Below, in pieces: positions 46,369 through 56,338 of a stretch of 64,000 nucleotides of DNA; the stretch's first letter is position 1, and each line of letters begins with the position of its first letter. Source of the stretch: Rhodococcus qingshengii. Lineage in GTDB: Bacteria; Actinomycetota; Actinomycetes; Mycobacteriales; Mycobacteriaceae. The notes under the pieces were generated by a model, which saw only the letters and a list, made by a program, of their open reading frames with translations, was not told the DNA's origin and did not search any database. Made by a program: the position numbers and the translations under genes. Location: contig NZ_JAJNCL010000003.1 of assembly GCF_021025955.1 (NCBI RefSeq), forward strand, positions 124,001 through 188,000, in the 5' to 3' direction.

Positions 46369-47588
46369 GTGTCGCTCTCACCGGGCACGATTGCGCGACA
46401 GCACCGTTCGGCTGCGGCATCGAGAAGGCGAACAAACTGTGGCTCCGGCGCGTACGACGCGGCAAGCGACATCAGAGATGTTGCCGCCGAACGCAGTTCG
46501 ACGTCGTCCAAACCGTACTCTGCCGCATCCCGCCACCTCCCGGCCGTCGACGCTGCAGCATCACTCGCCTCGCGCATCACGGCTGGCCCGGACAGCAACG
46601 CGTCGACCGCTGCTATCGGCACTCGCCACAAATCTCCCGGTTGTGCGTCGATGTAGCGAACCTCCAGATGGCCGACAGCGCGAACCGGCGGGAACAGCGT
46701 CGACAGGTGATAGTCCAAGTCCGCCCAGACGGGGCGACGTCCGATCTCGGCATCCAAGGCGCCGTCGATCCAGTCCGCGAAAGTCGCGCCCCGCGGAGCC
46801 GTCCAATCATCGCCTTCGTTTCGCACACACATGAGCGGAACGTCGAGCGCCCAGGCGGCGTAGTCCTGCGCTTCCGGGATGGCGGCTGTGCGCCAGGAAT
46901 CGAGCTCGAGCCACGTCCGCATGCGTTGGGAAGCCCAATCCCCCCTCGGAACCCCTTGCAAGCGTGGAGAACACGCAAATGCTGCGATGAGAGCCGGACC
47001 CATGTCCCCGAGGAGCCGCCAACGCTGGGCGATGGACTCCGGACTCCCGCCGGCATCGACACTGACCTGCACTGCTGCGGTATTGCACATCATCAAGGTG
47101 CCGTAAGGGCCTATCCCGGCAAAGCGGGATTCCATTGCGCAGTAACGCGGCAACCGGAGAATGCGAGAAGGGGGGCGGGCGACGTCGGCCGCGGCAGAAC
47201 TGATTTCGATGGAGTGCGACGCGAGGAGAGATTCGAGAGTCCGACGGTCTTCGTCGAGACAGTCACACAGTTCGCGGGCGGACGTGCGCGGAGCGGACGA
47301 GAGTTCGATCTGTCCGCCGGGTTCTACGGTGACCAGGCTGCCACGAGGGAGCGGAACCGCCGGTGAATCCGGGTCGATGCTGGTGGGTGCGTGTCGCCCG
47401 AGTGCTCTTGCCAGCGTCGCGGCGGATGGCCTCTCCCCACCGGGATCTTGCCTGGTCAGCCACTCGACCTCGGCTCCGACCAAGCGGGGTGGCCCCTGCT
47501 TGAAGCACACACCACCGACGTAGGCCTCGGCCGCAGGACGCGAATCCACCTGCGTGGTCTGTGCTGCTGTCAACGCTGCTGTCACCAT
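46365..47588 (-). CDS. egtA: Glutamate-cysteine ligase EgtA
   Basis: 407 residues. GCS2-like features: VGAEVEWL, a substrate loop TVEPGGQIELSSAP, RYCAMESRFAGIGPYGTLMMCNTAAVQVSVD and VGHLEVRYIDAQPGD. It makes gamma-glutamylcysteine for EgtB. First gene of the operon; the 78 bases before it (to 47667) carry the promoter. Proteins of this type can also be called GshA, but the egtBCD neighbours decide the name. Confidence 0.94.
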   Translation of the reverse strand: MVTAALTAAQTTQVDSRPAAEAYVGGVCFKQGPPRLVGAEVEWLTRQDPGGERPSAATLARALGRHAPTSIDPDSPAVPLPRGSLVTVEPGGQIELSSAPRTSARELCDCLDEDRRTLESLLASHSIEISSAAADVARPPSRILRLPRYCAMESRFAGIGPYGTLMMCNTAAVQVSVDAGGSPESIAQRWRLLGDMGPALIAAFACSPRLQGVPRGDWASQRMRTWLELDSWRTAAIPEAQDYAAWALDVPLMCVRNEGDDWTAPRGATFADWIDGALDAEIGRRPVWADLDYHLSTLFPPVRAVGHLEVRYIDAQPGDLWRVPIAAVDALLSGPAVMREASDAAASTAGRWRDAAEYGLDDVELRSAATSLMSLAASYAPEPQFVRLLDAAAERCCRAIVPGESDT

Positions 47589-47666
47589 TCGACTTCCCCT
47601 TCGGGCGGTCTTCGCGGTCGATACCGACGATAGAACGCCTACGTCCGAGATGCACCCATTGTGGTG

Positions 47667-48899
47667 TTACGTGTCGTTGAATTTCTTCAGTCGTATCCAC
47701 CGGTACCCACAACCGGCCAGAACCACACCTACCCCGGAAACAACCGCGATCCACGGAAGTGTGACCACCAGAACGACACAACCGGCCGCCCCGACTGCCT
47801 GCAGCCACTTCGGATACATCCGGTCCACTCCGCGCTGGCTGTACGCGCTCACATTCGCGACGAAGTAGTAGAGCAGCACTCCGAACGACGAAAAGCCGAT
47901 CACGCCACGAAGATCGGTTGTCGAGACCAAAGCGATCACAACGGCTCCGACCACAAGTTCTGCATGGTGAGGGACTGCGAACCGTGGATGGACGGCAGCC
48001 AGGGCAACGGGCAGATCCCTCTCGCGGGCCATTGCCATCGCCGTACGACTCACCCCGGCGATCAGAGCCAGCAGCGCCCCCGCCGACGCCGCCGCGGCAC
48101 CGATCACCACCACGGGGACGGCCCAATTCCACCCGGCTGCGCTCACTGCATCGGCCAGGGGCCGCGCCGAATTCGCCAGCCGATCAGGCCCCAGCGTCAC
48201 CAACAGCACCATCGCAACCAACGCATAGAGGACAACCGCGATGGTGAGTGCAATCAGAATCGCCCGCGGAATCGTGCGGCGCGGATCACGCACTTCCTCC
48301 CCCAGCGTCGCGATCCTGGCGTATCCGGCGAAGGCAAAGAAGAGCAGCCCCGCCGACTGCAGAATCCCGTACCACGACCCGAACACGAGATCCGGGAACT
48401 CACGTACGGCGCCAGGTCCCACGACGGCAATCAGCAACGCCACACACAATGCCGTCGTCGACACGGCGACGATCACCCGGGCCATGTGCGCCGTCCGCGT
48501 CACTCCGCGGTAGTTGACCGCAACCAGCGCCGCCACCACCACTACCGCGGCGGGAACACGCCAGGCCGCAGGAGCAACGTACGTAGCGAAGGTCAGAGCC
48601 ATTGCCGCGCAACTCGCGATCTTCCCGATCACGAACGACCAGCCTGCGGCAAACCCCCACCAGGGTCCGAGCTGCTCACGTCCGTAGACGTACGTCCCAC
48701 CTGACGTGGGGTATCTCGACGCAAGCTGCGCCGACGACGTCGCATTGCAGTAGGCGACGAACGCTGCGATCGCCAGGCCCACAAGCAACCCGGTACCGGC
48801 TACTGCGGCAGCGGGCGCGAACACCACGAAGACTCCGGCGCCGATCATCGCGCCGAGGCCGATCACCACGGCATCGGCCGTGCCCAGTCTTCGCTCCAT
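47667..48899 (-). CDS. APC-superfamily amino acid/amine permease
   Basis: 410 residues, about 12 membrane segments. The consensus of APC carriers is visible in helix 1 (VIGLGAMIGAGVFVVFAPAA) and later (FFAFAGYARIATLGEEVRDPRRTIPRAI). ATG 48899 is used; a GTG at 48917 would add six residues. The open frame back to 49151 is not supported. Its place between the egt operon and an EgtE-like gene raises the possibility that it handles histidine, cysteine derivatives or ergothioneine, but the sequence only says APC family. Confidence 0.87.
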   Translation of the reverse strand: MERRLGTADAVVIGLGAMIGAGVFVVFAPAAAVAGTGLLVGLAIAAFVAYCNATSSAQLASRYPTSGGTYVYGREQLGPWWGFAAGWSFVIGKIASCAAMALTFATYVAPAAWRVPAAVVVVAALVAVNYRGVTRTAHMARVIVAVSTTALCVALLIAVVGPGAVREFPDLVFGSWYGILQSAGLLFFAFAGYARIATLGEEVRDPRRTIPRAILIALTIAVVLYALVAMVLLVTLGPDRLANSARPLADAVSAAGWNWAVPVVVIGAAAASAGALLALIAGVSRTAMAMARERDLPVALAAVHPRFAVPHHAELVVGAVVIALVSTTDLRGVIGFSSFGVLLYYFVANVSAYSQRGVDRMYPKWLQAVGAAGCVVLVVTLPWIAVVSGVGVVLAGCGYRWIRLKKFNDT

Positions 48900-48955
48900 C
48901 GGGACAACTTCGTTCACAGGTAGTTTGAACCACACCGACATGAACGGAAGGTGCC

Positions 48956-50137
48956 ATGTTCGATCTCGACACGATCCGCCGCGACACTCCCGGATGCCTC
49001 GACAAGGTGTTCCTCGACAGCGCGGGATCCTCGCTCCCGCCCGAGCCGGTGCTGACCACCATGATCGAGCACCTGCGACGTGAAGCCGACGTCGGCGGGT
49101 ACGTCGCTGCTGCTCGCCAGAGCGGCGCACTGGCTGCAGTTCCGCATTCACTGGCCCGGGTCATCGGCGCCCAGGCAACCGATATCGCGTTGACCGACAG
49201 CGCAACCCGCGCGTGGAACGACTTCTTCGCTGCCGTTCCACTCGGACCTGGTGATCGAATCCTCATCAGCGGAGTCGAATACGCGAGCAACGCAATCGCC
49301 GCTCTGGGGCGGGCGCGTTCCACCGGCGCCGGCGTCGAGGTCATTCCGAGCGATCAGTACGGACGCATCGACCTCGACGCACTCGAGAACATGCTCGACG
49401 ATCGGGTTCGACTCGTCTCCGTCGTACACGTCCCCACCAACGGCGGCTTGATCAACCCGGTCCGTGAGGTCGTCGAATTGGCCAGAGCCCACGGCTCCCT
49501 CATTCTGCTCGACGCGTGCCAGTCCGTCGGCCAGTTGCCCATCGACGTCACCGAACTCGGCGTCGACGCGCTCAGCGCCACCGGCCGCAAGTGGCTCCGC
49601 GGGCCACGCGGAACCGGATTCCTGTACGTCCGCCCCGGACTCGTCGACGCGCTCGAACCCGCTGCGATGGACCTGCACGGAGCGGAATGGACTAGCGAGA
49701 ACAGCTTCGTCCCTGCGCCGGACACAACACGATTCGAACTCTGGGAAACGAGTGTCGCTGCGCGCCTGGGTCTCGGCGTCGCCGCAGACTATTTGCTCTC
49801 GATCAGCCCCGACACGGCGTGGGAACAGATCGAATCCCGAGCCTGCGCATTGAGGGAAGGTCTGGCCGCGATTCCCGGAGTCGAAGTCCGCGATCGAGGA
49901 ACCCATCTGAGCGGCATCGTTTCCTTCACCGTAGACAGTATTTCCGAGCACCGGGTGCGGGATCAGCTTGCAGCACAGAACATCACCGTCACCGTCAGCG
50001 GTCGCGGGTCCACCCTCCTCGACATGGATGCCCGCGGGCTCGACGCCGTGGTTCGCGCATCGCCGCACTACTTCGTCGACGAAGCCGACCTGGACACATT
50101 TCTGGGCGCGGTCAGGAGTTTGCAAACCTCCCGTTGA
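48956..50137 (+). CDS. Class V PLP-dependent enzyme, EgtE-like cysteine desulfurase homologue
   Basis: 393 residues; GGAAGG precedes the ATG. Fold type I class V: N-terminal DSAGSSLPPEPVL, RREADVGGYVAA, PLP-binding LDACQSVGQLPIDV and the Schiff-base lysine Lys212 in ATGRKWLRGPRGTGFLYV. No Cys-containing loop typical of IscS is evident. Ergothioneine loci usually carry egtE, the lyase that releases ergothioneine from hercynylcysteine sulfoxide. The egt operon here lacks an egtE, so this nearby gene is the best candidate, although it is divergent from the permease and could be an unrelated desulfurase. Confidence 0.75.
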   Translation: MFDLDTIRRDTPGCLDKVFLDSAGSSLPPEPVLTTMIEHLRREADVGGYVAAARQSGALAAVPHSLARVIGAQATDIALTDSATRAWNDFFAAVPLGPGDRILISGVEYASNAIAALGRARSTGAGVEVIPSDQYGRIDLDALENMLDDRVRLVSVVHVPTNGGLINPVREVVELARAHGSLILLDACQSVGQLPIDVTELGVDALSATGRKWLRGPRGTGFLYVRPGLVDALEPAAMDLHGAEWTSENSFVPAPDTTRFELWETSVAARLGLGVAADYLLSISPDTAWEQIESRACALREGLAAIPGVEVRDRGTHLSGIVSFTVDSISEHRVRDQLAAQNITVTVSGRGSTLLDMDARGLDAVVRASPHYFVDEADLDTFLGAVRSLQTSR

Positions 50138-50219
50138 CCGGGACCATGCCTGATCTGGGGAAGTCGAAACTGCAACTGTGTGATGACCAGTAGTTTCGCC
50201 TTCCGAAAGGACGCTTCGC

Positions 50220-51680
50220 ATGGCCGACCCCACCGTCAAACCGATCTCCGCTGCCGACATCACCACCTGGGACTACGAGGCCGACGTCGTCGTCGCCGGA
50301 TACGGCATCGCCGGCGTCACCGCTGCGATCGAAGCGGCGCGGTCCGGCGCCGAGGTTCTCGTCCTGGAGCGAACGGGCGGCTGGGGTGGAGCAGCATCGC
50401 TGGCGGGCGGATTCATCTACCTGGGCGGTGGAACGCCGCTACAGAAGGCGTGTGGGTTCGAGGATTCGGTCGAGAACATGAAGACGTTCATGAAGGCAGC
50501 GCTCGGCCCCGGAACCGACGACGCAAAGATCGACGCGTATTGCGAGGGCAGTGTCGATCACTACAACTGGCTCGTCGATGCCGGCGTTCCGTTCAAGGAG
50601 TCCTTCTGGGGTCAGCCCGGCTGGGAACCGCCGTACGACGACGGCCTGATGTACTCGGGAGGCGAGAACGCCGCGCCGTTCAACACCCTTGCCGATCCTG
50701 CGCCCCGCGGACACGTTCCGCAGATGTCCGAGAAGAATACCGGTGAGCGGGGCGGCGGCTACATGCTGATGAAGCCACTCGTCGAGACGGCCGAAAAGCT
50801 CGGTGTCCGAGCAGAATACGATCTGCGCGTCCAAACTCTGGTGGTAGACGGCGATCGGGTTGTCGGCGTAGTCGCCAAGCGCTACGGCAAAGACGTCACG
50901 ATTCGCGCACGCAAGGGCGTCGTGCTGGCGATGGGCAGCTTCGCGTACAACAACGAGATGGTGCGCTCGAACGCACCGCGTATCTTCGGCCACCCGGCGG
51001 CCTCCATCGAGGCGCACGACGGCCGCGCAATCCAGATCGGTCAGGCACTCGGCGCCGACACCGCGCACATGGACGCCACCGAGGTCGCGTTCTTCTGCGA
51101 CCCGCAGTTGATGGTGCGCGGCATTCTTGTCAACGGCCGCGGTCAGCGATACATCCCCGAGGACACTTACCCCGGCCGCATCGGCCAGGCAACGCTGTTC
51201 CAGCAGGACAACCAGGCATTCCTCGTCATCGACGAAGCTGCATACGAGGAAGGCATGAATGCCGAGTCGTCCAGTGCGCAGTTGCGGGCGCAGCCGAGTT
51301 GGGTGGCGGAAACCGTTGAGAAACTCGAAGCCGAGATGGGGTTGCCCGCCGGATCGTTGCAATCGACGGTCGACCTCTACAACCGGCACGCGGCTGAAGG
51401 GTCGGACCCGGTGCTGGGGAAGAAGGGCGAGTGGGTGAAGCCGATTGTCGGCCCGTTCGCGGCAATCGATCTGCGCGGACGCACGGGCGGATTCACGCTC
51501 GGCGGGTTGAAGACCACCGTCGACTCCGAGGTTCTGCACGTCTCCGGTGAGCCGATTCCGGGATTGTTCGCGGCGGGCCGGTGCACTTCCGGTGTGTGCG
51601 CGGGTGGTTACGCCAGTGGAACCAGCCTCGGTGACGGCAGCTTCTTCGGACGACGTGCCGGAATCAGCGCAGCGCGCTAG
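50220..51680 (+). CDS. FAD-dependent dehydrogenase of the fumarate reductase/KstD family
   Basis: 486 residues; GAAAGGA is suitably upstream. The N-terminal FAD-binding Rossmann motif is VVVAGYGIAGVTAAIEAARSG with LVLE; the C-terminal family motif is GLFAAGRCTSGVCAGGYASGTSLGDGSFFGRRAG. This is the FAD_binding_2 family that includes 3-ketosteroid delta-1-dehydrogenases, 3-oxosteroid-4-ene dehydrogenases and fumarate reductases. A steroid or other cyclic ketone substrate is plausible for Rhodococcus but unproven. It overlaps its convergent neighbour by 4 bases (CTAG shared by both stops). Confidence 0.85.
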   Translation: MADPTVKPISAADITTWDYEADVVVAGYGIAGVTAAIEAARSGAEVLVLERTGGWGGAASLAGGFIYLGGGTPLQKACGFEDSVENMKTFMKAALGPGTDDAKIDAYCEGSVDHYNWLVDAGVPFKESFWGQPGWEPPYDDGLMYSGGENAAPFNTLADPAPRGHVPQMSEKNTGERGGGYMLMKPLVETAEKLGVRAEYDLRVQTLVVDGDRVVGVVAKRYGKDVTIRARKGVVLAMGSFAYNNEMVRSNAPRIFGHPAASIEAHDGRAIQIGQALGADTAHMDATEVAFFCDPQLMVRGILVNGRGQRYIPEDTYPGRIGQATLFQQDNQAFLVIDEAAYEEGMNAESSSAQLRAQPSWVAETVEKLEAEMGLPAGSLQSTVDLYNRHAAEGSDPVLGKKGEWVKPIVGPFAAIDLRGRTGGFTLGGLKTTVDSEVLHVSGEPIPGLFAAGRCTSGVCAGGYASGTSLGDGSFFGRRAGISAAR

Positions 51681-52882
51681 ATCACCACCACCCGCACGCC
51701 GTCGGCAAAGCGGTACGGCTGAGTCTGCAGGACCGCGCCGAGGTGTTTCCGCAGTCTGGACACCTCGGCGCGCACTGCCACCACATGCTCGCGATCACCG
51801 AAGAGCACTTCGCTCAGGCCTGCGGCATCCACGCCCGCCGAACCGACCGCTGCCAGGGCCCTCAAGATCTGGGCGTGCCGCGGCGAGAGCGCTCGCGTCC
51901 AGTTGGCGTCACCACGCACCGTCACCTGCGGCGATGCGCCGAGGGACAGCTCCAGCTCGATCACCGGCCCGCCGAGGCCGGTGCGCAACAGCCAGCCGTC
52001 CCCGAGCGGCTCGGGCAGACACATCCCCAGCCCTGGCACGATGACGGGCTTTCCCGCGCTCGGCGCGGCCACGCGGTCGGGCGCGGCTATCCCGCTGGCG
52101 CCGGCCACCCATCCGAACTCGTCGACCACCAATGCCGGACCGGTCCCGGCCGCGAACAACGGTGCTGCCCGCGAGCGCAGACGCTCGAGCTGAGCTGCGT
52201 GCTCGCGCCACAGCGTCGCCTCCGCGAGGCGAACCGCGGTGCGAACCAGAGCGACGGTGGTGGGATGCACCGAGGCTGCTGACCCACTGATGTCCACCAC
52301 TCCCAGAATCTCGCCCGTCCGCGGATCGTGCACGGGCGAACCGGTACACGACCAATTGTGGTGAGTCGGCGCATAGTGCTCGGCCGAGAAGAGTTGCACC
52401 GCAGAATCTTCGATCAGCGCGGTACCTATCGCGTTGGTACCGACCGACTGCTCCGACCAGCGCGCACCTTCGGCGAATCCGAGTGCGTCCGCCGCCCGCT
52501 TGACCGCCTTCGCGCCCTCGCGCCAGAGCAGGACTCCGTCGGCGTCGGCAACGACCACGATGAAGCCCGCGTCTTCGGCCACCTCGGTCAGAGTGGTTCG
52601 CAACTCGGGCAGAACCGAGCGTAGTGCGGTACGCGAACGCCTCGACTCCAACTCGGAGAAATCAGCGACAGCAGACGCGCCGCAGTGATCCGGCGTGAGC
52701 CCGCCCGCAGCCACTCTCGACCACGACCGTGCCACGACGGTCCGCGGCTGCGCCGGTGGTTCCTGCCCGGAGAGAACTGCATCGTGTACCCGACTGAGAA
52801 GGCGAGCATGCTGCGACAGATCGGTACCCGGCACGACGGCACCGAGCCGACTGCCGTCGGGAGCGTTCCCCAGGGTGGTCAC
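51677..52882 (-). CDS. GAF-domain transcriptional regulator
   Basis: 401 residues, GTG start. Residues about 30-70 have the N-terminal signature RTVVARSWSRVAAGGLTP of AcoR-like regulators, followed by a GAF domain (SEQSVGTNAIGTALIEDSAVQLFSAEHY, VHDPRTGEILGVVDISG). The sigma-54 AAA domain is absent; instead the C-terminus (ALSPRHAQILRALAAVGSAGVDAAGLSEVLFGD and VRAEVSRLRKHLG) forms a winged-helix-like DNA-binding domain, as in other actinobacterial versions. It probably controls the adjacent flavoprotein gene in response to a small molecule. Confidence 0.83.
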   Translation of the reverse strand: MTTLGNAPDGSRLGAVVPGTDLSQHARLLSRVHDAVLSGQEPPAQPRTVVARSWSRVAAGGLTPDHCGASAVADFSELESRRSRTALRSVLPELRTTLTEVAEDAGFIVVVADADGVLLWREGAKAVKRAADALGFAEGARWSEQSVGTNAIGTALIEDSAVQLFSAEHYAPTHHNWSCTGSPVHDPRTGEILGVVDISGSAASVHPTTVALVRTAVRLAEATLWREHAAQLERLRSRAAPLFAAGTGPALVVDEFGWVAGASGIAAPDRVAAPSAGKPVIVPGLGMCLPEPLGDGWLLRTGLGGPVIELELSLGASPQVTVRGDANWTRALSPRHAQILRALAAVGSAGVDAAGLSEVLFGDREHVVAVRAEVSRLRKHLGAVLQTQPYRFADGVRVVVI

Positions 52883-53172
52883 TCCGTCAGGCTACCGCTT
52901 TCGATGTGACGCGAACCACGTCCACACGGTCAGGTCTGCGCCACCTGCGATTAGCGGCGAGGAGCAAACTCCGGTAACGTATCCAAAGTTGTCTCGGCGA
53001 GGGTGAATCGCAGCAGTTCCACACGTTGCAGGTTTACCGTGATCGACGCGGCTACGGCTCAGCTCGAGCGTTTCGCTCCTGGCCGTGTGCGCGCCTGTCC
53101 CCCTTTTCGCAGGCAAAACCACACGTCAGTAAACCGAGCACGAACCCCGTGAGTTGTAGGAGCCGTTTCATC

Positions 53173-53781
53173 ATGTCTGAAGAAAACAACCTCGTCGCCG
53201 TCGTCCGCACCGAATTCGGCAAGGGCGCAGCTCGCCGCGCACGTCGCGACGGCCAGGTCCCCACGGTTCTGTACGGCCACGGCGAAGATCCCCGCCACCT
53301 CAACGTGCCGGCTCGCGACTTCGCTCGCATCCTCCGCGCACAGGGCACCAACGCCATCCTCACCCTCGACATCGAGGGCACGGAGCAGGTTGCACTGACC
53401 AAGTCGGTCGTCGTGCACCCCATCCGCAGCTACATCGAGCACGCTGACCTCCTCGTCATCAAGAAGGGCGAGAAGGTCACCATCGACGTTCACGTCGTAG
53501 TCGTCGGTGACGCTGCTGCAGGCACCATGGTCGCGCAGGATGCATCCACCATCTCCATCGAGGCAGACGCCCTCCACATCCCCGAGCAGATCGAGGTTTC
53601 GGTCGAGGGCCTCGAAATCGGCACCCAGATCCTCGCAAGCCAGCTCGAACTGCCCACCGGCTCCGTTCTGCAGGCTGACGCTGACACCCTGATCGTCAAC
53701 GTCGTTGCTGCACCCACCGAGGCTGACCTCGAAGAGGGCGCAGAAGCTCCCGCCGCCGACGAGGCTGCAGAAGAGGCCTGA
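53173..53781 (+). CDS. rplY: 50S ribosomal protein L25 (CTC family)
   Basis: 202 residues from ATG 53173 with TAGGAG upstream; the frame open from 53026 is not coding. The L25 domain ([30 protein letters not shown]) is followed by the longer CTC-type C-terminal beta domain ([19 protein letters not shown]) and an acidic Ala/Glu tail. It binds 5S rRNA. Synteny with pth downstream is conserved in actinobacteria. The 290 bases upstream contain no gene. Confidence 0.96.
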   Translation: MSEENNLVAVVRTEFGKGAARRARRDGQVPTVLYGHGEDPRHLNVPARDFARILRAQGTNAILTLDIEGTEQVALTKSVVVHPIRSYIEHADLLVIKKGEKVTIDVHVVVVGDAAAGTMVAQDASTISIEADALHIPEQIEVSVEGLEIGTQILASQLELPTGSVLQADADTLIVNVVAAPTEADLEEGAEAPAADEAAEEA

Positions 53782-53813
53782 TCCTCTCGGTTCCTACAGA
53801 ACTCACTGCGCGC

Positions 53814-53844
53814 GGCGCGTCATTCCGATTCGGAGTGACGCGCC
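53814..53844. terminator. Hairpin between rplY and pth
   Basis: Arms GGCGCGTCA (53814-53822) and TGACGCGCC (53836-53844) with an inner TCCGA/TCGGA stem. It is a strong stem without a T run; it may stop or attenuate transcription between rplY and pth. Confidence 0.7.
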
Positions 53845-53889
53845 GTTCGCGCGTCGCAGGAAAAAGAACAAGCCAGAAAGTAGCGTCCG

Positions 53890-54462
53890 TTGAGCACAGA
53901 TACCGCCCTCGTCATCGGCCTGGGTAACCCCGGCCCGCAGTACGAGAAGACTCGGCACAACGTCGGTTTCATGGTCGCAGGCACCCTTGCCGGACGCATA
54001 GGCGGAAAGTTCAACGTACACAAGAAGAGTGGCGCCGAGATCGTCGAAGGTCGCCTCGCCGGCCGACGCGTGGTCCTCGGAAAGCCGCGCTCGTACATGA
54101 ATCTCTCGGGCGGCGCGGTCGCCGGTCTCGCACGATTCTTCTCGGTCGATGCCGCGAACATCATCGTCGTCCACGACGAACTGGATCTCGATTTCGGGAC
54201 CATCAGGCTCAAACTCGGTGGCGGCGAAGGCGGCCACAACGGGCTGCGGTCCATTTCGAGTTCGTTGACCACCAAGGACTACCTGCGCACGCGCGTCGGG
54301 ATCGGTCGCCCGCCGGGCCGCATGGACCCGGCGGACTACGTTCTCAAACCGTTCTCGTCCACGGAGCGAAAAGAACTCGATCTCGTGTGTGAAGAAGCTG
54401 CGGATGCAGTGGAGCTACTGCTCGAACTCGGGCTCGAGGCAGCACAGAACCGTCTGCACTGA
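53890..54462 (+). CDS. pth: Peptidyl-tRNA hydrolase
   Basis: 190 residues, TTG start. Pth signature regions: [22 protein letters not shown] with the catalytic His in [26 protein letters not shown] and [12 protein letters not shown]. It releases peptides from prematurely dissociated peptidyl-tRNA. It ends 4 bases from the convergent acyl-CoA synthetase gene, the same arrangement as in mycobacteria. Confidence 0.96.
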   Translation: MSTDTALVIGLGNPGPQYEKTRHNVGFMVAGTLAGRIGGKFNVHKKSGAEIVEGRLAGRRVVLGKPRSYMNLSGGAVAGLARFFSVDAANIIVVHDELDLDFGTIRLKLGGGEGGHNGLRSISSSLTTKDYLRTRVGIGRPPGRMDPADYVLKPFSSTERKELDLVCEEAADAVELLLELGLEAAQNRLH

Positions 54463-54465
54463 CGA

Positions 54466-56100
54466 TCAGTTACCCAGCAGGGCAGCTGAATTGGCGCGGC
54501 GAAGCTTTCCCGACGACGTCTTCGGGATACTGCCGGGACCAAGGACCGCAACGGCGCGAGGGCGCACGCCGACGTCTGCGACCACGGCGTGGACCACTTC
54601 GCGCTCGATGCGCTTGACCTCTTCCGGATCCTCGAAAGCGTTGGTCTCGACGGCGACGGCAAAGCTCTCACGCTTCTGGCCGGCATCCAGGCGAATGGCG
54701 ACTGCATTTCCCGGGCGCACACCGGCAACGCTCCCGGCCGCCCGCTCGATGTCGGTCGGATACACGTTCCGGCCACCCATGATGATGACGTCCTTGACTC
54801 GCCCGCACACCACAACCAGGCCTTCTTCGGTGAAATAACCGACGTCACCGGTGTCTAGCCAACCGTCGGCGTCCTGGGCCGGCTTGTGTCCGTCGACGGT
54901 GACATACCCGGGGGTGACTGCCTTGCCGCGAACCTCGATGATTCCGACGCCGCGAGCCGGGAGCACCTGGCCGTCGCGGTCGACGATGCGTCCCTCGAGG
55001 TCAGGCACCATCTTTCCCAGCGTGGCGAGGGCGCGCGCATTGGGACGATTGGACGGCACCGCGCGGGACATCGACTCGAGGAAATCGGGATCGACGTAGT
55101 CGAGAACCTGACCCTGATCGGGATCCGGAATCGACACCGCCAGGGTGGTTTCCGCCATTCCGTACACGGGAGCCAGCGCAGTCGGGTTCAAACCGAAACG
55201 CGCGCCGGCCGCGGCGAGGGCATCCATCGTGTCGGGATCCACCGGCTCGGCACCGTTCCACATGTATCGGACGCTGGACAGGTCGACCGCCCCGTCCTCT
55301 GCCTGCGCGAGTCGACGCGCCAAGAGGGAGTATGCGAAGTTCGGTGCGGCCGTGACAGTTCCGCCGTACTTGCCCATCAGTTCCGCCCACAGCACAGGGC
55401 TGCGGAGGAAATCCATCGGCGTGATGCTGATGACCTCGGCGCCCACCTGCATCGGAACCGTCAAGAACCCGACCATGCCCATGTCGTGGAACAGCGGAAG
55501 CCAGCTCACCATCACGTCGTCTTCGATGGAGAACTTGATGCGGTTGATCATCGCGTAGGCATTTGTGTAGAAGTTCTCGTGCGTGATCTGCACGGCCTTG
55601 GGCGAACCGGTGGAACCGGACGTCAACTGCTGGAGCGCGATATCCGATTCGACCGTCTCCACGGGATCGATCGACGTTCCGCCACGAAGCTCGTCCACCG
55701 TCACGACGGTGATGCCACGCTCTTCGAGTAGCGGCTTGGCCGCATCGAAGGGCGCGCCCAGAATCACGGCTTTTGCCGAGATCATGTCGATCACCGTCTC
55801 GGTGTCCTGAGCCCAGACACCCAGATCCGTTCGGGGGGTCGGCTGATGAAGCATCGTCACCGACGCACCGCGCATCCACGTCGCCTGGCAGGCAGGCGCA
55901 ATGTCGACGGGCTGTCCAGCGAGAATGCCGATCGCAACGCCACGGTCTATACCGACCTCAGCCAGCCCGCCGGCCATGCGCCGCGCCTCCTGATGGATGT
56001 CGCCCCAGGTCTGACGGAAAGCGTTGTCGGGCTCTCCCGTCACCAGGCCGCGGTCGGTGACTGCGGCGGTCGCATACATCTCTTCGGTGAACTTGCTCAA
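54466..56100 (-). CDS. FadD-type acyl-CoA/acyl-AMP synthetase
   Basis: 544 residues, TTG start 6 bases after AGGAG. ANL superfamily motifs: P-loop [56 protein letters not shown] and the C-terminal catalytic Lys in [10 protein letters not shown]. This activates a fatty or related carboxylic acid as an acyl adenylate, then a thioester. In mycobacteria the gene next to pth is of the same type (named pks16 although it is not a polyketide synthase). The chain-length preference is unknown. Confidence 0.9.
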   Translation of the reverse strand: MSKFTEEMYATAAVTDRGLVTGEPDNAFRQTWGDIHQEARRMAGGLAEVGIDRGVAIGILAGQPVDIAPACQATWMRGASVTMLHQPTPRTDLGVWAQDTETVIDMISAKAVILGAPFDAAKPLLEERGITVVTVDELRGGTSIDPVETVESDIALQQLTSGSTGSPKAVQITHENFYTNAYAMINRIKFSIEDDVMVSWLPLFHDMGMVGFLTVPMQVGAEVISITPMDFLRSPVLWAELMGKYGGTVTAAPNFAYSLLARRLAQAEDGAVDLSSVRYMWNGAEPVDPDTMDALAAAGARFGLNPTALAPVYGMAETTLAVSIPDPDQGQVLDYVDPDFLESMSRAVPSNRPNARALATLGKMVPDLEGRIVDRDGQVLPARGVGIIEVRGKAVTPGYVTVDGHKPAQDADGWLDTGDVGYFTEEGLVVVCGRVKDVIIMGGRNVYPTDIERAAGSVAGVRPGNAVAIRLDAGQKRESFAVAVETNAFEDPEEVKRIEREVVHAVVADVGVRPRAVAVLGPGSIPKTSSGKLRRANSAALLGN

Positions 56101-56161
56101 CGCAACTCCTCGGTCAGTGTCACTCTTCGATCAATGCAACTCTTCGCAGGACACAAATGGC

Positions 56162-56179
56162 TGTGTGTTCGAACACACA
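56162..56179. promoter_or_regulatory. Perfect 18-bp palindrome between divergent genes
   Basis: TGTGTGTTC (56162-56170) is followed directly by its reverse complement GAACACACA (56171-56179). It lies 62 bases upstream of the acyl-CoA synthetase start and 160 bases upstream of prfC. It looks like an operator of a dimeric regulator; which one is unknown. Confidence 0.6.
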
Positions 56180-56338
56180 CATACTTGGATAATCAGCGAT
56201 CGTTCGCCGAGTGTTACGCCGCAGTGGTTATTGCATCGTGGTCTGCGAGTATCCTTTCTCTGTTGTGCTGCCGCACTCTCCACCTGTCCGCGCACCGGCA
56301 CGTCGCCGGCACTGACGCCCACTTCGAGAGGTTCTTCG

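Noticed and set aside
56162-56179. SOS box (LexA site)
   Set aside because: The actinobacterial box has TCGAAC and GTTCGA separated by four bases; here the order is inverted (GTTC directly followed by GAAC).
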